Below are positions 1-7,652 of a stretch of 24,130 nucleotides of DNA, piece after piece; within the stretch, counting starts at the first letter, position 1; the number at the start of each line of letters is the position of its first letter. The notes beneath the pieces were generated by a model. It worked only from the letters and a program-made list of their open reading frames with translations, had not been told where the DNA came from and did not search any database. Source of the DNA: CAZJQT01 sp964604415 (GTDB lineage Bacteria > Patescibacteriota > Saccharimonadia > Saccharimonadales > CAZJQT01). The DNA is taken from NCBI GenBank assembly GCA_964604415.1, contig CAZRYT010000008.1:1-24130 (forward strand), read 5' to 3'. The translations under genes were made by a program, and so were the position numbers.

Positions 1-57
1 GCCGAGGTTACTCCCAAAGAGTTAGTTACTTTCCTCAGCCAACTCCAAACCAACTGA
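1..57 (+). CDS. C-terminal end of an upstream gene (partial)
   Basis: Frame 1 is open from the first base to a TGA at 55-57, giving the tail AEVTPKELVTFLSQLQTN. The tail looks like an amphipathic helix (PKELVTFLSQL), as expected for a real protein end. A consensus promoter starts only a few bases after the stop, which fits a gene boundary here. Eighteen codons are too few to name a family, and chance openness cannot be excluded. Confidence 0.4.
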   Translation, partial: AEVTPKELVTFLSQLQTN

Positions 58-63
58 AGTATT

Positions 64-92
64 TTGACAGATATATATCAATAGGATATAAT
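64..92 (+). promoter_or_regulatory. Perfect sigma70-type promoter
   Basis: TTGACA at 64-69, a 17-bp spacer and TATAAT at 87-92 match the housekeeping consensus exactly. The predicted start of transcription is about 99-100. It leaves a leader of about 18 nt holding the Shine-Dalgarno AGAGG (107-111), six bases before the ATG at 118. It should drive the two-gene unit 118-2766 at a high level unless repressed. Confidence 0.85.
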
Positions 93-117
93 TTGGCACA
101 GTTAATAGAGGTTTGTA

Positions 118-480
118 ATGGTAGGAAGACGCAATGCATTTGAAGTAGGTCTAGAGGAGCAACAGGTCTTGGTTGCCTCAGCTCCGGTTGACAATGGAAT
201 GTTGTTCTCGGTCGTTGCTAGCTTGGAACAGAGCGGTTTAAGATTAATCGGTGAGGGCAAGCTCAAAACAGCTTATTTTGCTGAAGCAATGCACGCCGTA
301 TTTGGGAAGATAGCTGATGTAGAAATAGTTCCTCCTATGGACAAAGATCAAGCCGCTTTAGTAGCTGGTAAAGTTGCCACCTATGCCCACATGCAGGAAG
401 CGACAGCCCCTAAACCCAAATCACGAACAGCTAAAAAAACCGATGTTTCTAGACAGGCAACAGATAGGCGTAAACCTTAA
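118..480 (+). CDS. Small hypothetical protein, first gene of a two-gene unit
   Basis: A 120-aa protein of unknown function. The start is well supported: AGAGG lies six bases upstream of the ATG, behind a consensus promoter. Residues 1 to about 92 look like a compact alpha/beta domain (for example LFSVVASLEQSGLRLIGEG, then a helix with EAMHAVFGKIADVE). Residues from about 93 onward form a basic tail rich in Lys, Arg, Thr, Pro and Ala (KPKSRTAKK) that is probably disordered and could bind nucleic acid or an acidic partner. No signal peptide or membrane segment is visible. The stop is nine bases before the next gene, so the two are very likely co-transcribed. I do not recognise the family. Confidence 0.75.
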   Translation: MVGRRNAFEVGLEEQQVLVASAPVDNGMLFSVVASLEQSGLRLIGEGKLKTAYFAEAMHAVFGKIADVEIVPPMDKDQAALVAGKVATYAHMQEATAPKPKSRTAKKTDVSRQATDRRKP

Positions 481-489
481 AGCTACTCC

Positions 490-2766
490 ATGCGCCCACA
501 TTACGTTGAAGCCTATCCGGTTAATGCGGTTAAAGATGAACAGCTGCCAAATGAAGTTGCTGGCATCAACTTGTCGAGTGATGAACTTGACGCCCTAGTA
601 GAATGGTTGCCAACAGTCGTTGTTAGACCAGACCTAAAACAGGACGTTTTGCCATTCGAAACTGAACCTATCCCGGGGAATGTCGATGAGCACGACATGT
701 ATCTAAGGCAACCGACACGTAGCCACGGTCGCTCTTTCGAGCTGCAAGGCGAACACTACGCTCGTCCCTGGCAAGATGAATACGGCAACTTTTACTCATC
801 GCTTACTATCAAAGGAGCTAACTTCTCTAAACCGGGTATTATAAAATCCCTGACTGCCAGTAATAGCTACATCGCCTACGGCCTGCAAGAAAGCAGTGTA
901 TCAAGACGACTATTAAGAGCCTCTCGCATGCTAAGGGAAAATGGCGTAGGTACAGAGTATATACTACGATTGGCCGAACCTAAGCGTTACCCTTGGCCTC
1001 GTCAGGACGGAACGGACTGGGTGGAATATTTATCGCTGCCGGCATACAAACAAAAAGTCGTAGAAAGTTATTGGCTGTCGACCGAAGAAGATGAACGTTC
1101 GGCCGAGCAATACGTAGAAGTTTCGCGTAGTTTTGAGAGTATGACTTTTTATAGCTCGTTAAGAGCTATGGATACTAGCTTTAGGGTAGACGATCTTGCT
1201 AGTAGTAGGGTGCGTCGGGAAGTGTTTGCTCTAGCCAACAAACACTTCATCACAGAACAGAAGCCTTACGATCCGCGAAACTTTTCAGACATAATCAGAT
1301 TTAATACCGAAATTATTGCCCCAAACCTAGCCAGGAATTTAGCTAAATTGCACTCGATCGGTTTGTCTCATCGTTACCCCACTGAGCTTAACGTAACGGC
1401 ATTAGGCAGTATAGTTGATCTGGATAGCGTTCATGGCGAACCTTTAGGCATAGGCGACGAACCGATTACTGCCAAAGATATTGCTCAGGATTTGCTTGTG
1501 GCCATTGAAGCCATCTATTCGCTTGATAGAATTGTGATTTCCAGGGATCTTAAAACGTCGTCGGTTACTTTTATAAGCGACTATATTAAACAGATGATGG
1601 TGTTGGATGGCTATGAAAAGGTAGACGACACGGTTTACGTTTCAGCCAGCAAGTTTTATCCAAAAATTGCTGAGATATTGGTTGCTGCCCAACAGATCAT
1701 TGATGAAAAACCAGATAATCCAGACCCCGGTCTACTTAATCTCAGTTTTGTGAACTTTAGTGAGCTAGCTACTTATGTGATTGGTAAGTTTTTTCCGGAA
1801 ATTCCAGAACAATTAACTGATACTTTTGCAGAAGTCATTAAAGATCCACTTAATAACGAACTTATTCATCTTGAGCTTAAGAAAAATGTCCGCGACTATA
1901 TACAACTTTTGTTTGATGATTATGCTAATGAGCTAACAAGCGATCCGAACTTTGACTTGGCCAAGGCCATGATGGGTAGGTTCAATGAGGTGTCTTCCAG
2001 CAACATATTCGACTGGATGGTTAGTGACGTTATAGAAGTTATCGCTCCGCAAATTTTACCCAGTGCCCAATCATTGATTAATGAACCTCCGTTCACTTAT
2101 ATGTCAGAAGATTTGAGGCAGGAATTATTGAAGGTATTTGCCAAAACCAGCCGAATGCAATTACTTCGGGCCTACTCCAATGCTGCCGATGTCGTGGAAA
2201 AGATTTTACCGGATCTTGAGGAAGAATTCCGATTACAGTGTCAGTTAAATTTATCAGAGCCCTTAATCCCGGGGCATGACACATTTCCCGGTGTGCGTAC
2301 CTGTCCCAACTTATTTTTAATGCAAACTTATGACGTACCGCTATCTGAGACCCTAGATTTTTTGACCGCAGGCCATAAGGAAGTAACGATAAAACCAGTA
2401 GATGAAGCAGAGATAAGAGACAATAATTTTTCTGTCACGCCTGGCTATTATCTAGAACATGTTATTTCAGATGCTTTTTTGCCCAGTTTTTTGTTTGACG
2501 GCGGAGAACGCTTGGAAGATTTCCGTTATGAGATACCAGATAGTGATTATGTTTTATTTGTCGAGGCTAATGATGAAGGTCAGCGAAAATTCACATTAGT
2601 TTTGGAGAATGATAAGTTAGTGGAGGAGACCACCGGGCTGTCTTTTGAGGCCGCTATTCAACATATCAGAGCCCATAAACTTGATCAGAGCCGTTTATTT
2701 GATATCAAATCTATACCCTCTAAAATACGTGACTTTACTCCAACTTTATCTGAAGTTGCTTTTTAG
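490..2766 (+). CDS. Large hypothetical protein with a kinase-like catalytic-loop motif
   Basis: A 758-aa soluble protein, second gene behind the promoter at 64-92, with no clear Shine-Dalgarno at its ATG. Residues about 285-313 read LAKLHSIGLSHRY, then PTELNV and IVDLDS. This resembles the catalytic loop and metal-binding segment of protein-kinase-like and aminoglycoside-phosphotransferase-like folds: H294-R295 in place of HRD, N301 at the conserved Asn place, and D310 or D312 in place of the DFG Asp. The usual catalytic Asp after HR is Tyr296, so it may be a pseudokinase or use another residue. Upstream residues about 125-160 could hold the small lobe, but I cannot assign the Lys/Glu pair. 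Residues 340-758 appear mostly helical without a motif I know. The fold call is inference from a short motif; the gene itself is secure from length and codon structure. Confidence 0.85.
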   Translation: MRPHYVEAYPVNAVKDEQLPNEVAGINLSSDELDALVEWLPTVVVRPDLKQDVLPFETEPIPGNVDEHDMYLRQPTRSHGRSFELQGEHYARPWQDEYGNFYSSLTIKGANFSKPGIIKSLTASNSYIAYGLQESSVSRRLLRASRMLRENGVGTEYILRLAEPKRYPWPRQDGTDWVEYLSLPAYKQKVVESYWLSTEEDERSAEQYVEVSRSFESMTFYSSLRAMDTSFRVDDLASSRVRREVFALANKHFITEQKPYDPRNFSDIIRFNTEIIAPNLARNLAKLHSIGLSHRYPTELNVTALGSIVDLDSVHGEPLGIGDEPITAKDIAQDLLVAIEAIYSLDRIVISRDLKTSSVTFISDYIKQMMVLDGYEKVDDTVYVSASKFYPKIAEILVAAQQIIDEKPDNPDPGLLNLSFVNFSELATYVIGKFFPEIPEQLTDTFAEVIKDPLNNELIHLELKKNVRDYIQLLFDDYANELTSDPNFDLAKAMMGRFNEVSSSNIFDWMVSDVIEVIAPQILPSAQSLINEPPFTYMSEDLRQELLKVFAKTSRMQLLRAYSNAADVVEKILPDLEEEFRLQCQLNLSEPLIPGHDTFPGVRTCPNLFLMQTYDVPLSETLDFLTAGHKEVTIKPVDEAEIRDNNFSVTPGYYLEHVISDAFLPSFLFDGGERLEDFRYEIPDSDYVLFVEANDEGQRKFTLVLENDKLVEETTGLSFEAAIQHIRAHKLDQSRLFDIKSIPSKIRDFTPTLSEVAF

Positions 2767-2984
2767 AGCAGCTTCCGCTGATTTTTGTATAGAATTCCAA
2801 CGACCAATCAATTATACTTATTGTTAGTCATGTAGGTACTGGGTTAGCCCTTTCCACTTGCAGGCTTTATTACAAACCACTAGTCTTCTGTTTCGGCAGA
2901 TGGCTCCAACTTCAGTCAGAGTCGCTTTTATATCTATTAGGCTTGGTGACGGCCGAATTTAATCTCTAGAAAGAGTGGTTTGTT
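2767..2984. other. Intergenic region before the umuDC-like pair
   Basis: This 218-bp gap holds no convincing gene. TATACT at 2813-2818 could be a -10 box but lacks a good -35. I see no LexA box of the E. coli type (CTGT-N8-ACAG) or of the Gram-positive GAAC/GTTC type, so SOS control of the downstream pair is not evident from sequence. GAGTGG near 2972-2977 may be a weak ribosome-binding site for the ATG at 2985. Confidence 0.4.
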
Positions 2985-3323
2985 ATGTATTATGAGAATC
3001 CCGAGGGCGTTAGTGTGCACGATGGTTTCCCCAACCCAGCAACTGACATATCCCTACAAACATTAGATCTTAATCAATTACTAATAAGGCGTCCTGTCAG
3101 TACGTTTTTGATGCGCATAGCTGGCAATGGCGGTGAAGATTTAGGCGTCTTTAAAAACGACATTGTAATTGTCGATAGGGCAATCAAGCCGCGCGGTGCC
3201 CAAATGGTTATCTACTGGCAAGACGACAGTATGATGATCTGCCGCTTCAACCGTCTACCAATCTTCGCCAAAGTCTGGGGCGTAGCTACTGGCATCATTC
3301 ATCAGTTTGCTGGAGCTAGATAA
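2985..3323 (+). CDS. UmuD'-like protein lacking the Ser-Lys protease dyad
   Basis: A 112-aa protein clearly related to UmuD, the accessory subunit of the translesion polymerase Pol V (UmuD'2C). GFPNPATD at 14-21, DLNQLLI at 28-34 and NDIVIVDRAI at 58-67 align with E. coli UmuD. In that gap-free alignment the nucleophile Ser60 corresponds to Gly49 (AGNGGED in place of SGDSMID) and the general base Lys97 to Cys86 (MMICRF in place of FTVKKL). The Cys-Gly cleavage site is Asp13-Gly14, and most of the removable arm is absent. The C-terminal region is also about 18 residues shorter than in E. coli. I infer a non-cleavable, constitutively UmuD'-like partner for the polymerase encoded next. Its stop and the umuC start share one base (TAATG), which indicates translational coupling. 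Family call is firm; loss of protease activity is inferred. Confidence 0.88.
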   Translation: MYYENPEGVSVHDGFPNPATDISLQTLDLNQLLIRRPVSTFLMRIAGNGGEDLGVFKNDIVIVDRAIKPRGAQMVIYWQDDSMMICRFNRLPIFAKVWGVATGIIHQFAGAR

Positions 3324-4612
3324 TGAGCCTGGCGCCAGTTTTTGCTCTGATTGATTGCAATAACTTCTTCGTCAGCTGCCAGCGCTTGTTCCGCCCTGAT
3401 CTGGAAGGCAAGCCAGTCGTGGTTCTAAGCAGTAATGACGGCTGTGTAGTGGCCCGCAGTAACGAAGCCAAAGCTTTGGGCATCCCGATGGGGGCACCGG
3501 CTTTTAAGTGGCGCAGTACCTTTAACCAAAATAAAGTGGTCCAGTTCTCTGGCAATTTTGAGTTATACGGCGACATCAGCCGGCGTATTACCCAACTGCT
3601 CACCACCATAACGCCGCGCATAGAGGTTTATTCGGTTGATGAATCATTCCTAGATTTATCAGAGCTACATATCACTGACTACACGGCATGGGGCAGGGCG
3701 GTGCGGGCACAAATCTTGCGCTACACGGGCATGCCGGTTTCTATTGGTATTGCCCCATCAAAAACCCTAGCTAAGCTAGCTTCAGACAGGGCCAAAAAAG
3801 AACCTGCTCACCAGGGAGCTTTGAACGTGGTAGGTGTTGATGACAAGGAACGCGAGCAACATTTAAAACTCCTGCCGATTAAAGACGTCTGGGGCATAGG
3901 CTGGCGCTTGGCGCCAAAACTGCAAGCCCTAGGTCTCACCACCGCCCACGACATAGCTAATTTGCGACCAAGTCTGGCCAAACAGTTGATGGGGATACAT
4001 GGTGCACAGATGGTCTATGAGCTCAATGGCACTAGCTGTTTACCGCTGGAGTTGAGTGGCAAAGTTAGACAAAGCATCGCCAGAACCCGAACGTTTGGGG
4101 AGGACGTCAAAGATATTTATGTCATTGAGGCGGCTATTGCCACCTTTACCGCTCAGGCCGCTTTCCGTCTGCGTGAAAGTCGTCAGCTGACCAGACGAGC
4201 CAGTTTATTTTTGGCTACCAATAAACACAAACTGGGCTATCGGCGCTGGAGTAGCGAGCTAAAATTCACCATGCCAACAGCTGACACAGGGCATCTAACC
4301 GGAGCTTTGGTCAATGCCTTAAGCCAAATCTATGAGCCACACGCCGCTTACTACCGAGCAGGGGTAATGTTTTATGATTTTGTGCCCGTGGGCGCTTTGC
4401 AGACCGATCTTGACGGAGCCGTTGATGTCAATCAGCACGTGCGTTCGTCATCGCGCATGCAAGTATTAGACGACGTTAACGAACGTTACGGCAAGCGTTC
4501 TCTTCACTATGCCGCCGAAGATCTAGGCAACGACTGGCAACCGCGTCGTACGCTGGTCAGCCCACGCTATACAACCCAATGGGATGAGCTGCCCTCAGTC
4601 AGACTCAGCTAG
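3323..4612 (+). CDS. umuC: Y-family translesion DNA polymerase, UmuC type
   Basis: A 429-aa protein close to the usual UmuC length (E. coli 422). It would be the catalytic subunit of a Pol V-like enzyme that copies damaged templates. The palm motifs are intact: FALIDCNNFF with metal ligand D11, and YSVDESFLDL with D106 and E107. The finger segment (SSNDGCVVARSNEAK) and the little-finger helix-hairpin region (GIGWRLAPKLQALG) are typical. The UmuC-specific C-terminal domain is present and ends with SPRYTTQWDELP, parallel to SPRYTTRSSDLL in E. coli. The clamp-binding peptide seen in E. coli as QLNLF is replaced by QTDLD, so processivity-clamp contact may be weak or placed elsewhere. It is coupled to the upstream UmuD'-like gene by a one-base overlap. 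Confidence 0.95.
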   Translation: MSLAPVFALIDCNNFFVSCQRLFRPDLEGKPVVVLSSNDGCVVARSNEAKALGIPMGAPAFKWRSTFNQNKVVQFSGNFELYGDISRRITQLLTTITPRIEVYSVDESFLDLSELHITDYTAWGRAVRAQILRYTGMPVSIGIAPSKTLAKLASDRAKKEPAHQGALNVVGVDDKEREQHLKLLPIKDVWGIGWRLAPKLQALGLTTAHDIANLRPSLAKQLMGIHGAQMVYELNGTSCLPLELSGKVRQSIARTRTFGEDVKDIYVIEAAIATFTAQAAFRLRESRQLTRRASLFLATNKHKLGYRRWSSELKFTMPTADTGHLTGALVNALSQIYEPHAAYYRAGVMFYDFVPVGALQTDLDGAVDVNQHVRSSSRMQVLDDVNERYGKRSLHYAAEDLGNDWQPRRTLVSPRYTTQWDELPSVRLS

Positions 4613-4655
4613 CGTTTTCTAATCTGTTATGCTAGTATTCCAGCGTTCCAGCCAT

Positions 4656-4731
4656 GGCCCCGTCGTCTAGTGATTAGGATATCTGGTTCTCATCCAGAAG
4701 ATCGCGGGTTTGAATCCCGCCGGGGTCACCA
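4656..4731 (+). tRNA. tRNA-Glu (anticodon CTC), CCA encoded
   Basis: It folds as a standard 76-nt cloverleaf: acceptor GGCCCCG/CGGGGTC (one G-U), D arm GTCT/GGAT, anticodon arm TCTGG/CCAGA with loop TTCTCAT, and T arm GCGGG/CCCGC, then discriminator A and CCA at 4729-4731. Anticodon CTC reads GAG, so it charges glutamate. T8, A14, G15, C48 and A58 are canonical. The elbow is odd: position 19 is A (4673) instead of G and position 56 is T (4711) instead of C, so an A19-U56 pair may replace the near-universal G19-C56. A T-rich tract (about 4744-4753) follows without a clear hairpin. Confidence 0.97.
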
Positions 4732-4823
4732 TTTGAGTACAGGTTTTTCTTTTTAGAACAGAGAAGATTGGCGTATACTTAGAAAACCATAAACATTATG
4801 AAATAGGTGGGCAAAACCGTAAT

Positions 4824-6530
4824 ATGCAGCTGGTAAAAGACAAATTTTATGCTTGGTATAACTACGCCGCAGTTGCCATAAGTTTTGTTTACCTAGTACT
4901 CACCATCATAGCCTGGTCAGGCAAGTTCACCAGCATTGATTTGAAGGGCTTAGGTTTTATACCTGTAACTGGTGTTATTTGTTTGGTGCAAATCATTTAC
5001 GGCCTTTTGCTCTATAGGCGAGAAGCGCGTTCTAACCCATGGACGGCTGGCTTGGGTGCAGCCATGATATTGACGTTAGCCAACATCTCTATCATTCGTA
5101 ACTCCGTACAACCGCATTCGTGGTTTTTGATTGCCTGGTACATACAGATCCTATTTAGTGGGATGTTTGGTCTCTATGTAGTGATTGGCTACGATTTTTT
5201 GGTCACGGTCTACTACATACTAATCGCTTCAGGTAAGAACGACATAAAGGCAAATGATCCACTAACTATCGCCGCGGTTTTGGTTACTTATCTACTTAGC
5301 TTGGCGAGTTACATGGTCTGGAAACGCTTCTACGTCGATAGAGAAAGTCAGAAAATAACTCAACTAACGGGCCAGCTCAGTAGTAAAGAACAACAGTCTG
5401 AGATTTTGCTGCAATCAATTTCAGACGGCATCGTGGTGATTGATACTGAAGGTAAGATCAATCTACTGAACCCTTCAGCTTCAAGGATGACTGGATGGCC
5501 TGTCAAAGAGGCAATTGGCATTGATGCTAAACTGGTCGTCAAACTTAGCCAAGAGGATGGCAAAGATTTAGCTGCTAATCAAAACCCCTTCAGCCAAGTT
5601 TTAGCTAACAGCCAGCAGCAAAACGCTACCCTCAGGCTGATTGACCGCAATGAGAAGTTTATTATTGTATCTCTAGTAGTTTCGCCAATCATACTGCCCA
5701 AAGCCAATCAGTTGGCCGGCTGCGTGGCAGTGCTACGTGATGTCAGTGAAGCTAGGGCCGAGGAAAACCGGCGGGCTGATTTTATCAGCACGGCCAGTCA
5801 CGAAATGCGTACGCCTGTAGCCGCCATTGAAGGCTATTTAGCACTGGCTTTGAACGAAAAAGTTAGCAAGATTGATGCCAAAGCCCGCGACTTTTTGATC
5901 AAAGCCCATGAGAGCACCCAGCACCTGGGTAAGCTATTCCAGGATTTGCTGACTAGCGCTAAAGCCGAAGACGGCCGATTGTCTAGCCACCCACAGGTCG
6001 TCGAGCTAGGCAGTTTCTTGCAACAAGTTAGCGATGGGCTAAAATTCAGTGCCGAGAAAAAAGGCCTGGCCATGGATTTTGCTTCATCGACTTTTGCTAC
6101 TAGCGGCGATAATGTAGTGGCTCCACTGAGCTACGTTTTTGCCGACCCTGACCGTTTACGCGAAGTCATAACCAACTTATTTGATAACGCCGTTAAATAT
6201 ACTGACAGCGGCAAAGTTTCAATTGGCCTGACTGCCAACGATAAAATAGTCCAATTCTATGTCCGCGATACTGGCCCTGGCATCCCGGCCGACGATCTGC
6301 CTCATCTGTTTCAGAAATTCTACCGGGTCGACAACACAGCCACGCGCACCATCGGCGGTACCGGCTTGGGTTTGTTTATTTGTAAAAAGATTGTTGAGCT
6401 TTACGGCGGTCGCATCTGGGTAGAGAGCGAGCTCGGCAAGGGCAGCAAGTTTTATATTGACCTGCCTAGGCTAGAGACTAATCGCGCCGAACAGCTTAAA
6501 AAGGCGCAAGAGAACACCTTGCAGGTATAA
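4824..6530 (+). CDS. Membrane-bound PAS sensor histidine kinase
   Basis: A 568-aa sensor kinase. Residues about 14-165 contain five to six hydrophobic segments (for example YNYAAVAISFVYLVLTII), forming an integral membrane input module. Residues about 190-300 form a PAS domain (LLQSISDGIVVIDTEGKINL). The HisKA dimerisation helix carries the phospho-acceptor H326 in STASHEMRTPVAAIEGY. The ATPase domain has an N box (NLFDNAVKYT, from N451), a G1 box (DTGPGIP, D482), an F box (LFQKFYRV) and a G2 box (GGTGLGLFI, from G511). All catalytic boxes look intact. AGGTGG about 13 bases before the ATG is a rather distant ribosome-binding site. The response regulator gene follows after 54 bp, so the pair is a likely cognate two-component system. 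The signal sensed cannot be read from sequence. Confidence 0.95.
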   Translation: MQLVKDKFYAWYNYAAVAISFVYLVLTIIAWSGKFTSIDLKGLGFIPVTGVICLVQIIYGLLLYRREARSNPWTAGLGAAMILTLANISIIRNSVQPHSWFLIAWYIQILFSGMFGLYVVIGYDFLVTVYYILIASGKNDIKANDPLTIAAVLVTYLLSLASYMVWKRFYVDRESQKITQLTGQLSSKEQQSEILLQSISDGIVVIDTEGKINLLNPSASRMTGWPVKEAIGIDAKLVVKLSQEDGKDLAANQNPFSQVLANSQQQNATLRLIDRNEKFIIVSLVVSPIILPKANQLAGCVAVLRDVSEARAEENRRADFISTASHEMRTPVAAIEGYLALALNEKVSKIDAKARDFLIKAHESTQHLGKLFQDLLTSAKAEDGRLSSHPQVVELGSFLQQVSDGLKFSAEKKGLAMDFASSTFATSGDNVVAPLSYVFADPDRLREVITNLFDNAVKYTDSGKVSIGLTANDKIVQFYVRDTGPGIPADDLPHLFQKFYRVDNTATRTIGGTGLGLFICKKIVELYGGRIWVESELGKGSKFYIDLPRLETNRAEQLKKAQENTLQV

Positions 6531-6584
6531 CAGCATGGCATGTTACAATAACACCAATAAAAGCATTAGGATTACGAGATTTCT

Positions 6585-7634
6585 ATGACCAAGATTATGC
6601 TGGTTGAAGACGACAATAACTTGCGCGAAATTTATGAAGCGCGCTTGCTAGCCGAGGGCTACGAGATAGTCAGTGCTCGTGACGGTGAGGAAGCCCTAGC
6701 TCTAGCCGTCAAAGAAAAGCCAGACCTGATAATCTCTGATGTTATGATGCCCAAGATCAGCGGCTTTGATATGCTCGACATCCTACGTAGCACGCCTGAA
6801 ACTAAAGACACCAAAGTTATCATGATGACGGCCCTCAGCCAAGCCGAAGACAAGGCCAGAGCTGATAAGCTAGGTGCCGACCGCTATCTAGTCAAATCAC
6901 AAGTAACGCTAGAGGACGTCGCCAAAGTCGCTAGAGAGATTTTGAGCGGTACTACTGCAGCACCAGCTGCTGGTAGCGCAACAACTTCTACGCTAGCAAC
7001 TCCGCAGCCACCAGTGGCCGTGACTCCTCAACCTCAAGTCGCCACACCCACACCCCCCGCACCAGAGCCTAGCACCACGTCGCCTGTACCAAGCGTGCCT
7101 ACGCCAACGCCACCAGAGCCCGTAGTACCAGCTGACAATAACAGCCCGAGTTCCACGCCAGTCGCAGTCAATCCAGACCTGAGTCAACCCATTAAGGAAG
7201 AAGAAGCCAAAGTTGACAATAACATTAAGAAATTTGAAGAGACCAACCCTCAACCTAATGGTGTTGTTTCACCAACTGCAGCCGTAACTAACCAACCTAC
7301 GCCAGCACCTGTTGTTAGCCAACCGATCTCGACTAATCCCAGCCCAACAGCTCCCACTTCGGACACTAGCACCAGGGACGACGTGCCAGTAGCCCACAAA
7401 AAAATAATTGTGCCAATAAACGACATCACACAAAAACCACCGGATCTTGATGCTTTGCTAGCCAAGGAAGAAGCCAAAGGCAGTTCACCAACGCTTAATA
7501 CCGAAGCTGTTATCCAACCAACCCAAGAACCGGCGCCGGCCGCCTCGACAATTACTGAGGATAGCTCAAAGACGCCAGGCAATGTTATCCAACCCAATGG
7601 CAGTAGTCCAGATCCCAGTAGCTTAGCCCTGTAA
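6585..7634 (+). CDS. Response regulator receiver domain with long Pro/Thr/Ser-rich tail
   Basis: A 349-aa protein. Residues 1 to about 120 are a canonical CheY-like receiver: acidic pair D9/D10, phospho-acceptor D52 in LIISDVMMPK, switch Thr in MMTALS, and conserved Lys in YLVKSQ. Instead of a DNA-binding output domain, residues about 124-349 are low-complexity and rich in Pro, Thr, Ser, Ala and Val (such as TPQPPVAVTPQPQVATPTPP). Two short patches look more ordered: KKIIVPIND, and PDLDALLAKEEAKG, which could form an amphipathic helix. It follows the kinase at 4824 and is its probable phosphorylation target. The tail suggests signalling through protein contacts, cell-envelope tethering or localisation rather than direct transcription control, but that is inference. 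Confidence 0.92.
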   Translation: MTKIMLVEDDNNLREIYEARLLAEGYEIVSARDGEEALALAVKEKPDLIISDVMMPKISGFDMLDILRSTPETKDTKVIMMTALSQAEDKARADKLGADRYLVKSQVTLEDVAKVAREILSGTTAAPAAGSATTSTLATPQPPVAVTPQPQVATPTPPAPEPSTTSPVPSVPTPTPPEPVVPADNNSPSSTPVAVNPDLSQPIKEEEAKVDNNIKKFEETNPQPNGVVSPTAAVTNQPTPAPVVSQPISTNPSPTAPTSDTSTRDDVPVAHKKIIVPINDITQKPPDLDALLAKEEAKGSSPTLNTEAVIQPTQEPAPAASTITEDSSKTPGNVIQPNGSSPDPSSLAL

Positions 7635-7639
7635 GCAGT

Positions 7640-7645
7640 TATAAT
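7640..7645 (+). promoter_or_regulatory. Candidate -10 box close to the pseudouridine synthase start
   Basis: TATAAT lies seven bases before the ATG at 7653, so a transcript from it would be leaderless or nearly so. No good -35 box is placed 16-18 bp upstream, and no Shine-Dalgarno precedes this ATG. Confidence 0.4.
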
Positions 7646-7652
7646 AGCTAGC

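Noticed and set aside
2767..2984. LexA/SOS box upstream of the umuD-like gene
   Set aside because: CTG-TTTCGG-CAG near 2889-2900 has too short a spacer for an E. coli LexA box, and no GAAC/GTTC-type box is present.
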